Shown in pieces: positions 48,663 to 57,018 of a stretch of DNA of 64,000 nt. Location: contig JAHCHE010000002.1 of assembly GCA_026129905.1 (NCBI GenBank), forward strand, positions 310,001 to 374,000, in the 5' to 3' direction. The position numbers and the translations under genes were made by a program. Numbering within the stretch: position 1 is the first letter of the stretch; each line of letters starts with the position of its first letter. The notes beneath the pieces were generated by a model, which saw only the letters and a list, made by a program, of their open reading frames with translations, had not been told where the DNA came from and did not search any database. This DNA is from Bryobacteraceae bacterium. GTDB taxonomy: Bacteria; Acidobacteriota; Terriglobia; Bryobacterales; Bryobacteraceae.

Positions 48663-49838
48663 ATGATCGTCACCGAAACGACGCCGGCCGTTCACCCGCC
48701 GTATCCTTATTTCACCGAAGAACACGAACTGATCCGCCGCACCGTCAAGCAATTCTGCCTCGACGAGATCGCGCCCCGCGCCCAGGAATGGGAAGAGGCC
48801 CGCGCCTACCCGAAGGAGCTTTTCAAACGCGCCGCCGAACTCGGCCTCTTCGGCATTCGCATCGACCCGGAATGGGGCGGCGTCGGCATGGACTGGTGGG
48901 CCGTCGCCGCCATGTACGACGCGCTGCGCTACACCGATTTTCCCAGCCTCAACATTGGCTTCATGGTGCAGTCCGACCTGACCATCCCCCTGATCGGCGA
49001 CCTCGGCACGGACGAACAGAAACACGAGTTCATGAAACCCGCCATCGCCGGCGACCGCATCGCCGCCCTCGCCATCAGCGAGCCCGGCTGCGGCTCCGAC
49101 GTCGCGGCGATGCGCACCACCGCCCGCGAAGACGGCGGCGACCTGGTGATTACCGGGCAGAAGCTTTGGATCACCAACGGCGTCATCGCGGACTTTCTGC
49201 TGCTCGCCGTCCGCACCTCGGAGCACCGGCACCGGGGCATCTCGCTCGTTTTGCTTCCCACCGATGTGAAAGGTTTCTCCGTTGGCAAACGGATCGCCAA
49301 GGTGGGGCACGTCGCTTCCGACACCGCCCACTTGTACTTCGATGAGTGTCGCATCCCCGCCAGCTACGTGCTCGGCCGCCGCAACCACGGCTTTTACTAC
49401 ATCATGGAGCACTTCCAGGGCGAGCGACTCGCTACCTCGCTGCTGGTGTTGTCGTTCATGGACCGGTCGCTCGAACTCGCCATCCATTACGGCAAGGAGC
49501 GCCACGCCTTTGGCCATCCCGTGATCAAAAACCAGGTCTGGCGGCACCGCTTCGCCGAACACCGCGCGAGCGTCGAAGCCGCCCGCTGGCTGATTTACCG
49601 CGCGCTCGATCTGATGAACCGGAAGAAAAGCGCCAATCGCGAAATCTCCATGGCGAAGCTCTTCGCCACCGATCTGTCCCAGCGCGTCACCTACGACTGC
49701 ATGCAGATGTTCGGCGGCTTCGGCTACACCACCGAATACCCCATCGGCCGCATCTGGCGCGACATGCGCCTCTACACCATCGGCGCCGGAACGTCGGAAA
49801 TCATGAAGGAAATCCTCGCCAAGCAGGACGGCTTGTAG
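48663..49838 (+). CDS. Acyl-CoA dehydrogenase
   Basis: FAD-dependent dehydrogenase of 391 residues. Family marks are [10 protein letters not shown] near 140, W-I-T-N-G near 174, and the C-terminal [13 protein letters not shown] near 355 with [14 protein letters not shown] after it. This end resembles isovaleryl- and citronellyl-CoA dehydrogenases more than fatty-acid ones. A catalytic acidic residue is likely within the A-G-T-S-E-I stretch. Its place after atuA suggests a substrate of the branched acyl-CoA pathway (inference). Confidence 0.93.
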   Translation: MIVTETTPAVHPPYPYFTEEHELIRRTVKQFCLDEIAPRAQEWEEARAYPKELFKRAAELGLFGIRIDPEWGGVGMDWWAVAAMYDALRYTDFPSLNIGFMVQSDLTIPLIGDLGTDEQKHEFMKPAIAGDRIAALAISEPGCGSDVAAMRTTAREDGGDLVITGQKLWITNGVIADFLLLAVRTSEHRHRGISLVLLPTDVKGFSVGKRIAKVGHVASDTAHLYFDECRIPASYVLGRRNHGFYYIMEHFQGERLATSLLVLSFMDRSLELAIHYGKERHAFGHPVIKNQVWRHRFAEHRASVEAARWLIYRALDLMNRKKSANREISMAKLFATDLSQRVTYDCMQMFGGFGYTTEYPIGRIWRDMRLYTIGAGTSEIMKEILAKQDGL

Positions 49839-49920
49839 TTACTCCCCGACCTGCTCCCGGCTTGAGGCCGCCCCGCGGCGTAGTCGCCGCATCCGCCCCA
49901 CCGCATCTACGGAGAGAGAG

Positions 49921-49949
49921 TTGCGGATAAAAGTATCTTATAGTATTAA
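49921..49949 (+). promoter_or_regulatory. Promoter (TTGCGG-17-TATTAA) for the metalloprotease gene
   Basis: TTGCGG at 49921-49926 and TATTAA at 49944-49949 are separated by 17 bases inside an AT-rich island; an overlapping TATAGT sits at 49939. Transcription would start near 49957, about 80 bases before the gene. Confidence 0.45.
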
Positions 49950-50036
49950 ATGCGGCGCGCGAGGTCATGCGGCTTTGCGCGCCGGGGTTCAGAGCAGGCG
50001 GCGACGACGGCCTCACCGGGACAGGGAGGTGAGGAC

Positions 50037-50741
50037 ATGGTGGTTGGTAGTCGAGTTCTACTCGCGGCGGGCGCCGCTTGCGTATTGGGACTGTTCTCCG
50101 GCCGGGCCGCGGCGGAGAAGGTAATCAAGGTTCACGTCTGCAACCTTGCGGATGTACCGGCCCCCATCCTCGCCAAAGCCATCAAGGAAGCCAGGCGCGT
50201 ATTCGCGACGGCGGAGATCACGCTGACGTTCCGCGACAGAGGTCCGTCGCAGAAGTTCATTTTCGACCCGCACAAGGCGCCGACCGATCTCTTTGTGCGT
50301 ATCCTGCCGGAATCTCTCAGCGCGCGCTTCAGCAAAGACCGCACCGTCCTCGGCTTCGCGCAGCCTGTGGGCGAGCGCGAGTTCCCCTACGTCGTCAGCA
50401 TCTTCTACGCGCGCGTTTGGGCGAGGGCGAAGGAGGCCGGCCTCAATCCCGCCATTATCCTCGGACATGTGATAGCGCACGAACTCGGCCATCTGCTCCT
50501 GGGAGCGGAGGCGCACTCACTACGGGGGATGATGCGCTGTCGATGGTTCGCCGACGAACTCACGGCCGCCGTTCAGGGCCGTCTCCTTTTCCGTCCCGAG
50601 GAAGCCGAGCGGATGCAGGCGCAGGTGGCCGAGCGAGTCACCGCGGCCCGCGCCAAACCGACGCGGACGCTGTTGCCCGCGGCAACTACGAACCGGCCCG
50701 CCGGAGCGCCCCCCGTTTCGCTCTTTCACGGCGAGCGCTGA
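50037..50741 (+). CDS. Exported zinc-metalloprotease-like protein with modified HExxH motif
   Basis: A 234-residue exported protein (leader G-S-R-V-L-L-A-A-G-A-A-C-V-L-G-L-F-S-G). The active-site helix reads I-A-H-E-L-G-H-L-L-L-G-A-E-A-H near 145-157: the HExxH zinc motif is intact. The third histidine is eight residues after the second rather than six as in metzincins, so the ligand spacing is unusual. The strands before it (I-T-L-T-F-R, D-L-F-V-R-I-L, V-V-S-I-F-Y) fit a small metallopeptidase domain. The tail is disordered and proline-rich. ATG 50037 follows a strong AGGGAGGTGAGG. The substrate is unknown. Confidence 0.8.
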   Translation: MVVGSRVLLAAGAACVLGLFSGRAAAEKVIKVHVCNLADVPAPILAKAIKEARRVFATAEITLTFRDRGPSQKFIFDPHKAPTDLFVRILPESLSARFSKDRTVLGFAQPVGEREFPYVVSIFYARVWARAKEAGLNPAIILGHVIAHELGHLLLGAEAHSLRGMMRCRWFADELTAAVQGRLLFRPEEAERMQAQVAERVTAARAKPTRTLLPAATTNRPAGAPPVSLFHGER

Positions 50742-50841
50742 GCGCCTGTCCGGTCAGAAAGCAACAGTTCCAGACCGCGATTGTGACGGCAACCTGCGGG
50801 AGGAGTGGCGATCAGCCGGGCGGCGGTGGGACCGCCGCGCA

Positions 50842-50865
50842 GGATGAGATCCTGGATGAGATCCT
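50842..50865. repeat. Two tandem copies of GGATGAGATCCT
   Basis: A perfect 12-base direct duplication. Each unit contains the inverted pair AGGAT/ATCCT around GAG. It lies just before the end of the convergent beta-helix gene. A small terminator role is possible but no T-tract is seen. Confidence 0.4.
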
Positions 50866-50876
50866 GCCCCACCCAA

Positions 50877-53800
50877 TTATCGGATAGCGATCGTCACTCC
50901 GTCCTGACTCTGGGCGCTGCCGACGCTAACCCGCACAGGAACAGCGTCGCCCGTCGGAGCGTTGTCGGGAATCAGGAGGTTGAACTGCATCACGCCCGTC
51001 ACCAAGCCTGGAGTCGAGCCGGCGTACGTGACCGTGGCCGGCGCGTCGCCAACGGTGGCGGAGAGCGGCAACTGAAGATGGCGTGGCTCGGGAACGATGA
51101 CGCCGTCCTCGCACGCCGGAGAGGTGGCCCCGCCCGACGTGCCGAACGCCGTCACAACGCTCCCCCTGGGGGCGGGATTCGTGGGGCTGTTTACGGAATT
51201 GTCGGGCCAGTTGAGGATGACGCCCTGGCCGCGGCCGTCGCCACTGACAGTGAATATTCCGGGGTTTGCGGATGCGACGGCCAAGACAACCGGCCCTGAG
51301 GGCTGTCCTTTATATTCCACCCGCACTTCCGTGAGTTGGCGCTGGGCAACCGCGGCTGGGACTACCGCGTTGATTTGGGTCGACGAGACAAACAGCAGCG
51401 GCGCCGCGTGGCCATCGAACAAGACGCGGGTGTCCGCAAGTTGGTTCGTCACCGATTTGCCGTCGGGAGTGAGTTGGAGGGAGACCGGATCCACGGGGCC
51501 GAGGTTCGCTCCGAAAAACGATATGAGCTGGCACGGCGCAGCGCCGCCGCTGAGGAAACTCGCGCTGTTCACCGTGTCGCCGGAGGTGAATTTGGGTTGG
51601 GGAAGAATCACAACGCCCGGGTCCGCCGAGACTTGCATCGGGGAACGCGCGATGACGTTCCGGTTCTGATCGAGATACAGGAAGCGGTAGAAAGAAATGG
51701 CGCCCGCTTCCAGGCTGTAGCCGACTTCGCACGACGAGCCGGCCGCGCATGCTACCTGCGCGGTGTAAGACGGTCCGATGAGCGTATCGGTGGAACCGTC
51801 GTACCGGTTGGAGTATTCGACAATCACCGATACGACCCCCTGGGCGTCAGGCGTGGCGCGCAGGGTTACCTGGCGCGTGCCCGATCTCGCGGCCTTTGTC
51901 GTGAACGAGCCTTCGGACGCGTCGCCGCCGCAGTGCAGCCGGTACCAATACGTCGTGCTTGCAGAAAGCGGTACGTTTCCGCCAATGCGAATGGTTCTCG
52001 TTCGCCGCTGACTATCGACGATGCTGTCGGACTGGCGGTCGCTCCCGGGCCTGGAGAACAGGCTGGGGTTGAGATCCGGGATCGACGTCGAGAGATCGCG
52101 CTGGTCGCTCACTTCGACGACGCAGGGGATTCGCTGGATAGGCTCGGTGAGCCGGTACTTGAACAGCGCCTGGCGATCGGTGGTTTCAATCACCAGGTCC
52201 CGGATTTGGGGGAGTTGGTTGAAGTCGGCGCCGATGTCCGCGCCGTCGGTTCCGCCGCGTTTGGCGAAATTGCCTTCACGCACGCTGTAGTCGCCGCCGG
52301 AGTAATTGGCAAACAGCCTGCCGTACCGGGGATCGTCAAAATCCCAGTCGATTCCGCAACCGGTATTGGTGGAACACAAGTTATAAGTCTCTCCCGTGCT
52401 GTATCGGCGCAGATCGACGCCCGCGATGATGTTCTTGTTAAACTGCGTCACCGGACAAGGCTTGCCGCCGCACAGGAGGTTGTCGAGGGAAGAGGAACCT
52501 TCGGTGTGAGACGCGCCTCGGATACCCCCTTGATTGCCTCGGGGGAAAATGTTGTTAAGGAGTTCGGCGTCGCCTGCGTGCAGATCTCCGCGGCCTTCCA
52601 GTTGAATGGCCGTGACGGGCGCATTGCGGCCGAAGATCGTATTGTTGTGAATTCTGACCCGGGGCGGCAACGTTCCGAGAAAGAGGTAATTCCTGGTGTT
52701 GACGCAGCCGCCGCCCACGGCGCTCCACTTCCGGCAATCGAGGTCCTCCATCAGATTATTACGAACAAGGATGTCGCCGATTTGCCCAATGACGCCATTG
52801 GTCCACTGCGCGATGGTCAGGCCGACAGGTCCCCCGCGGATGACGTTGTTCGTGAACGTGATCTGGTGATCCCACGCGGACCGGCAGCCTCGTTGGCCGT
52901 AAGTATAGGGAACTCCAGTTTGCGTGCCCGCATCGGTTGTCAACGTAAGCCGGAGGTGGTCGCCCGGCTCGAAAGAGGCGATCCTATAGTCCACTCCGTT
53001 GATCTTGATGTTGAATGGATCGACGTTATTCCAGGTCAGAGGTTGATGCAGGTTGGGCAGCGGTCTGCCGTCTCGCGCGCGCACGGATGCGCCAGTTACG
53101 TCGACCACGCCCGAATACTCCGGCACGCACTGGCAGTTTGCCGTCCCCTCGACGCAGTTGGAGAGCTTGAACACAACGTTGTTATCCTGCCCGTCGATCC
53201 AATGACGGGCAAAAACATTGTGCTGTATCTGCATGCGGCGAGCGCTTTTGATTTCGAGATTATTCTTGGCCACCAGGTGGGCGTTGGAACTGGACACGCA
53301 GGCCCATGTGATGCCGTTATCCACCACGGTTCCGCCGACGCTTTCGGGCCAGGCCGGTTCCATGTTGCCGGTAATTCCAGAGTTCCGCGCTACGTACGTG
53401 TAACCGGTGTTTCTCGACGGACGGATCACGCGTCCTCGGAAAACGACCATTCCTCCCGACCAGGGGCTGAAGCGCATCCTCTCTTCCATCCGCGGAAAGT
53501 AATTGAAGCGGATCATGCCCTCGATCGCGCCATCGAAGTAGGTTCCGATCCCGCCAAGCAGGAGATTCTCCGCGGCGCCGCCCAGATAGCAATTTTCAAT
53601 GATGAGAGGACCGACGCCCTGGACGGCGTTGATTGCCTGCGTGTCCGCGTTTAACTCCCGTATTCCGTCAATGTAGGAATTCCTGATTGTCACGTGGCGT
53701 CCATGGACGGAGATCATGCGCCGAACGATGTAACTATAGTCCTGCTCGAAAAGACACTGGTCGACGACGATGTTATCCGGCTGCTGGAGAGGAGATCGCA

Positions 53801-54302
53801 GCGTCGTTCCGAAATAGGAACCGCTGTTGCCGATTAACAGCGGACCTTCTCCGGTGACGGCAACGATCGTCGAAAAACGCAGACCCCAGAGCCGAATATA
53901 CGTCGCGGGCGTATCGTTGCCGGCGATGCCAAGCGCCCACGGTCCCGTTGCCGCAATGGTGGGCATTAACGGGGCGTAGGCGGGCGTAACGCGAGCATCC
54001 GGGGCGGGGAGTCTCGCGTCCTGGGTAGTCGTAATGGTCAGGTAGCCGCTCGAACCCGGGCGCGCGGTGATGACCAGCGATCGGTTGCTCCGGAAGAGAC
54101 GGCCGGCTTCCAGTTTGATGGTATCGCCCCGGTGCGCATCGTCAAGGGCGGTCTGAACCTCGCCGACTTCCGCCTGCGTGCAGGTGCTTGCCGCGCACCG
54201 GATGGTGTAAGTGCATGGCCGGCTGGAACAGTTTGAAGGTTCTTTCTGCGTGGCGCCGAACACAACAACGACGGAGAACAACCCGGCGGTTATCCACTTC
54301 AC
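50877..54302 (-). CDS. Giant secreted right-handed beta-helix protein with TIGR03437 domain
   Basis: 1141 residues starting at GTG 54302 with a strong GGAGGAT Shine-Dalgarno. A leader (L-F-S-V-V-V-V-F-G-A) is followed by a parallel beta-helix of about residues 45-690, recognised by short repeated strands (N-I-V-V-D-Q-C-L-F-E, V-T-I-R-N-S-Y-I-D, L-I-I-E-N-C-Y-L, I-T-F-T-N-N-V-I-R, V-R-I-H-N-N-T-I-F-G) typical of pectate-lyase-like proteins. A fibronectin-like stretch follows (about 700-860). The last 235 residues are the TIGR03437 domain (V-N-S-A-S-F-L-S-G-G, F-F-G-A-N-L-G-P, Q-I-N-A-V-V-P). A polysaccharide lyase or surface adhesin role is plausible; I could not pick out catalytic residues. 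Confidence 0.88.
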   Translation of the reverse strand: MKWITAGLFSVVVVFGATQKEPSNCSSRPCTYTIRCAASTCTQAEVGEVQTALDDAHRGDTIKLEAGRLFRSNRSLVITARPGSSGYLTITTTQDARLPAPDARVTPAYAPLMPTIAATGPWALGIAGNDTPATYIRLWGLRFSTIVAVTGEGPLLIGNSGSYFGTTLRSPLQQPDNIVVDQCLFEQDYSYIVRRMISVHGRHVTIRNSYIDGIRELNADTQAINAVQGVGPLIIENCYLGGAAENLLLGGIGTYFDGAIEGMIRFNYFPRMEERMRFSPWSGGMVVFRGRVIRPSRNTGYTYVARNSGITGNMEPAWPESVGGTVVDNGITWACVSSSNAHLVAKNNLEIKSARRMQIQHNVFARHWIDGQDNNVVFKLSNCVEGTANCQCVPEYSGVVDVTGASVRARDGRPLPNLHQPLTWNNVDPFNIKINGVDYRIASFEPGDHLRLTLTTDAGTQTGVPYTYGQRGCRSAWDHQITFTNNVIRGGPVGLTIAQWTNGVIGQIGDILVRNNLMEDLDCRKWSAVGGGCVNTRNYLFLGTLPPRVRIHNNTIFGRNAPVTAIQLEGRGDLHAGDAELLNNIFPRGNQGGIRGASHTEGSSSLDNLLCGGKPCPVTQFNKNIIAGVDLRRYSTGETYNLCSTNTGCGIDWDFDDPRYGRLFANYSGGDYSVREGNFAKRGGTDGADIGADFNQLPQIRDLVIETTDRQALFKYRLTEPIQRIPCVVEVSDQRDLSTSIPDLNPSLFSRPGSDRQSDSIVDSQRRTRTIRIGGNVPLSASTTYWYRLHCGGDASEGSFTTKAARSGTRQVTLRATPDAQGVVSVIVEYSNRYDGSTDTLIGPSYTAQVACAAGSSCEVGYSLEAGAISFYRFLYLDQNRNVIARSPMQVSADPGVVILPQPKFTSGDTVNSASFLSGGAAPCQLISFFGANLGPVDPVSLQLTPDGKSVTNQLADTRVLFDGHAAPLLFVSSTQINAVVPAAVAQRQLTEVRVEYKGQPSGPVVLAVASANPGIFTVSGDGRGQGVILNWPDNSVNSPTNPAPRGSVVTAFGTSGGATSPACEDGVIVPEPRHLQLPLSATVGDAPATVTYAGSTPGLVTGVMQFNLLIPDNAPTGDAVPVRVSVGSAQSQDGVTIAIR

Positions 54303-54325
54303 TTACTATCCTCCAGATGACCGCT

Positions 54326-54334
54326 ATTATACCA
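54326..54334 (-). promoter_or_regulatory. Extended -10 (TGGTATAAT) for the beta-helix gene
   Basis: On the minus strand TGG precedes TATAAT (54331-54326), giving an extended -10 element that needs no -35. Transcription should start about 17 bases before the GTG start. Confidence 0.55.
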
Positions 54335-54358
54335 ACCGGACCGCGGCGGACCCGCGGT

Positions 54359-55858
54359 TCACCTGCTGCGCCGGAAGCTTCGCAGAAGCTCGCGATAGCG
54401 CAGGACGCGCTTGCGGAACGCCACCATCAGCACCGCGGCGTAGACCACGGCGCCAACCGCGACCTCAATCAACAGCCTGGTCAGATGAGGCCAGTTGCCG
54501 GGGAGCGCGTGGGCGACGGCGAGTACGGCGCCCAGCATCGCGAGGGACGCCACCAGGGGCGGCGCGATCGCGTTCAGATACTCCTTCGCGCTCAGGTCGA
54601 TCGACCGGAACACGCGCACGTACATCGGCATCACCATGATCGGATAAGCAAACGTCCAGGCGGCCCCAAGGCCGGTTGGGCCCCAGTGACTGCCGGCATA
54701 GAAAGCGAAGGGCATTACCACGAGGGTGGCCAGATAGACGCGCATGGTGAACGCCGTCTGCCGGAGCGCCGTCAGCACTTGCGGCATCAGCGTAGCGATC
54801 GTGCGCAGACCGGTGTAGAACGCCAACCAGCGCAGCGGCGCCGCTACGCCGCCCCATTGTTTCCCCAGCGCGACGGCGACGAATTCCTCGGCCACCGCCG
54901 CGAGCCCCAGAACGGCCGGGAAGGTGAGAAAGGACAGGCTCTCGGTTGTGGCCACCAGGTACCGGCGCATCGCCGCCGGATCCTGCTGAATCCGCGCAAA
55001 GAGGGGACCGGTGACCCGCATGATGACGGCGGTGATCTTCTCGCCGGGCATGCTGGCCAGGTTCAGCGCGAAGGTGTATGCGCCAAGAGCCGAAACCGCC
55101 AGAACGCGGCCGCCCACGATGATGTCGGATTGCGTATAACCGTACCAGGCCACCCGGGCCGTCACCATGTGAGACCCGAACCGCAAGGCCGCGCCGATGT
55201 CCCGAAGCCGGGGCTTGGCGTACGGCGCCCGGACCCAAACCATCGCCACCACGGCCGCCGCGGCCGTGCCGCACAGCCCGCCCGCCACCAGCGACCAGTA
55301 TCCGAGCCCCAGAAACGCGCAGACCAGCGTCGTCAGGGCCTGAACCACGGATTGCAAACCCTCCGCCAGCGAAAGCAGCTTGTAGTTCATGTCCCTCTGG
55401 AGAACGCCCATCTGCACAACGCGTAGGGCGGTCATGAAGAAGCCGATGCTGGTCACGATCACCACCGGCTCGAGCTTTGGGGAGCGAAAAAAAGCCGCTA
55501 CGAGCGGCGCCACCGCCGCCGAGAATCCGAACGCCGCGACGCCAAGCAGCAGGCAGACCGTGTTAAGCTGCGCCAGCGCATGCCGCTGGAGTTCCCGCAT
55601 GTTCACGACGGCCGTGCCGATGCCGAACTCGGCCAGCACGTTCATCAGGCCGAAATAGACCGTGGTTGGCGCCACGGTGCCGAAGTCGGAGGGCGACAGG
55701 AGCCGGGCGATAATGAGGAGCGAGGCCCACGAGAGCACTTGCGTAAACCACTTGGCGCCGGCCGTCCAGGCGATGCCGCCGACGAAGGCGACGTCCAGTT
55801 TCTTGCGATCGATGGAATCCACAGGCGGGCTAAGGTCTGCCTTAGGCACTCGATCCAT
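54359..55858 (-). CDS. Oligosaccharide flippase (Wzx-type, polysaccharide biosynthesis family)
   Basis: A 499-residue integral membrane protein with about 14 hydrophobic helices, of the MOP superfamily branch that flips lipid-linked sugars. Family marks are W-T-A-G-A-K-W-F-T-Q near 35, A-R-L-L-S-P-S-D-F-G-T-V near 55, then M-N-Y-K-L-L-S near 155. The V-V-N-M-R-E-L-Q-R segment also fits. It is divergent from a glycosyltransferase with only 13 bases between the start codons, so both likely serve one exopolysaccharide or O-chain pathway. GTG at codon 4 is an alternative start. Confidence 0.9.
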   Translation of the reverse strand: MDRVPKADLSPPVDSIDRKKLDVAFVGGIAWTAGAKWFTQVLSWASLLIIARLLSPSDFGTVAPTTVYFGLMNVLAEFGIGTAVVNMRELQRHALAQLNTVCLLLGVAAFGFSAAVAPLVAAFFRSPKLEPVVIVTSIGFFMTALRVVQMGVLQRDMNYKLLSLAEGLQSVVQALTTLVCAFLGLGYWSLVAGGLCGTAAAAVVAMVWVRAPYAKPRLRDIGAALRFGSHMVTARVAWYGYTQSDIIVGGRVLAVSALGAYTFALNLASMPGEKITAVIMRVTGPLFARIQQDPAAMRRYLVATTESLSFLTFPAVLGLAAVAEEFVAVALGKQWGGVAAPLRWLAFYTGLRTIATLMPQVLTALRQTAFTMRVYLATLVVMPFAFYAGSHWGPTGLGAAWTFAYPIMVMPMYVRVFRSIDLSAKEYLNAIAPPLVASLAMLGAVLAVAHALPGNWPHLTRLLIEVAVGAVVYAAVLMVAFRKRVLRYRELLRSFRRSR

Positions 55859-55871
55859 TCTAACGTTCGCG

Positions 55872-56984
55872 ATGCCTGACCCCGTCCGCGTTCTGTTGAT
55901 GGTCCGGACGCTCGATCTCGGCGGGAGCGAACGTCAACTCAGCGTGCTGGCTCAGAATCTCGACCCGGCGGCATTCGAGGTCCACGTCGGTTGCTTGCGA
56001 GCCGGCGGGGCAAGGTTCCGCGATCTGCGTTCGGCCGGCGTGCCAATCGTGGAGTTCCCGGTTTCGTCGTTTGTCCGGCCCTCGGTAGCCGGCGGGGCGC
56101 TCCGGCTGATTCGATACCTGGCCGAGCATCGGATACAGATCGTCCACACGTTTGACTGGCCGATGAATCTGTTCGGCGCCTCCGTGGCCCGGGCCGCAGG
56201 CGGCGTCATTGTCGTCACGAGCCAGCGGGCGCACCGGGAACTCTCACCGGGGCTGCCCCGCCACCTGCTTCGCGTGACGGACCAGTTCTCCGACGCCATC
56301 GTGGTGAACAGCGACTTCGTAAGACGGCATCTGGTGAACGAGGAACGGGCGCCGGCCGGCAAAATACGTCTCTGCTATAACGGCATCGATCTCGCGGCTT
56401 TCTCTCCGGAGCCGCGTGAAAAGCCGGCGGAGTTCGGCGGAGCGGCATTGGTGGTCGGCGTCGTGTGCGCGCTGCGTCCGGAAAAGGGGCTCGCCTGCCT
56501 CCTGGATGCGTTCGGCAGAGTGGCCCCGCGGCGCCCCGGCATCCGGCTGGCGATCGTCGGCGACGGCCCGTCCTTGCCGGACTTGAGGAATCAAGCCGAT
56601 GGCCTTGGCATCGCCGATCGCTGCGTATTCGTGCCCGCCGCCGGCTTCGTTGTACCCTTCCTTCGCGGCATCGACATCTTTGTACTGCCGTCGCTATCGG
56701 AAGCGTTCTCGAACGCGCTGATGGAAGCGATGGCGTGCGGCTGTTGCGCCATCGCTTCGCGGGTGGGAGGCAATCCGGAATTGGTCTCCGACGGCGAAAC
56801 CGGACTTCTGTTTCCCGCCGGCGATCCGGAGGCGCTGGCGGATCGCATTCGGTCGCTGGCTGACGATGCAAGTGTTCGCCAGCGGCTGTCCGGAGCCGGC
56901 GCCCGATTCATCCACGCGAATTTTTCGCAGGAAGCCTCCGCACGGACCATGGCGGAGATCTACCGGTCGCTGCTCGAACGGTAG
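55872..56984 (+). CDS. Family 4 glycosyltransferase
   Basis: A GT-B fold glycosyltransferase of 370 residues. The N-terminal G-G-S-E-R-Q-L motif (near 17) and the donor-binding V-C-A-L-R-P-E-K-G-L near 200 are GT4 hallmarks. So are L-P-S-L-S-E-A-F-S-N-A-L-M-E-A-M-A (the E-x7-E element, near 277-290) and S-D-G-E-T-G-L-L-F-P-A-G-D-P near 310. It probably adds a hexose to a lipid-linked oligosaccharide later moved by the divergent flippase. ATG 55872 is chosen because it begins the family sequence (V-R-V-L-L-M-V-R-T-L). Confidence 0.92.
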   Translation: MPDPVRVLLMVRTLDLGGSERQLSVLAQNLDPAAFEVHVGCLRAGGARFRDLRSAGVPIVEFPVSSFVRPSVAGGALRLIRYLAEHRIQIVHTFDWPMNLFGASVARAAGGVIVVTSQRAHRELSPGLPRHLLRVTDQFSDAIVVNSDFVRRHLVNEERAPAGKIRLCYNGIDLAAFSPEPREKPAEFGGAALVVGVVCALRPEKGLACLLDAFGRVAPRRPGIRLAIVGDGPSLPDLRNQADGLGIADRCVFVPAAGFVVPFLRGIDIFVLPSLSEAFSNALMEAMACGCCAIASRVGGNPELVSDGETGLLFPAGDPEALADRIRSLADDASVRQRLSGAGARFIHANFSQEASARTMAEIYRSLLER

Positions 56985-57018
56985 CAACTCGTCAGCGAGC
57001 CACGCCGGGCATTCCCGA

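Noticed and set aside
49839-50036. Possible short gene in the gap after the acyl-CoA dehydrogenase
   Set aside because: The frame open from 49950 simply runs into the metalloprotease gene; its first 29 residues have no leader or motif and lack a Shine-Dalgarno.
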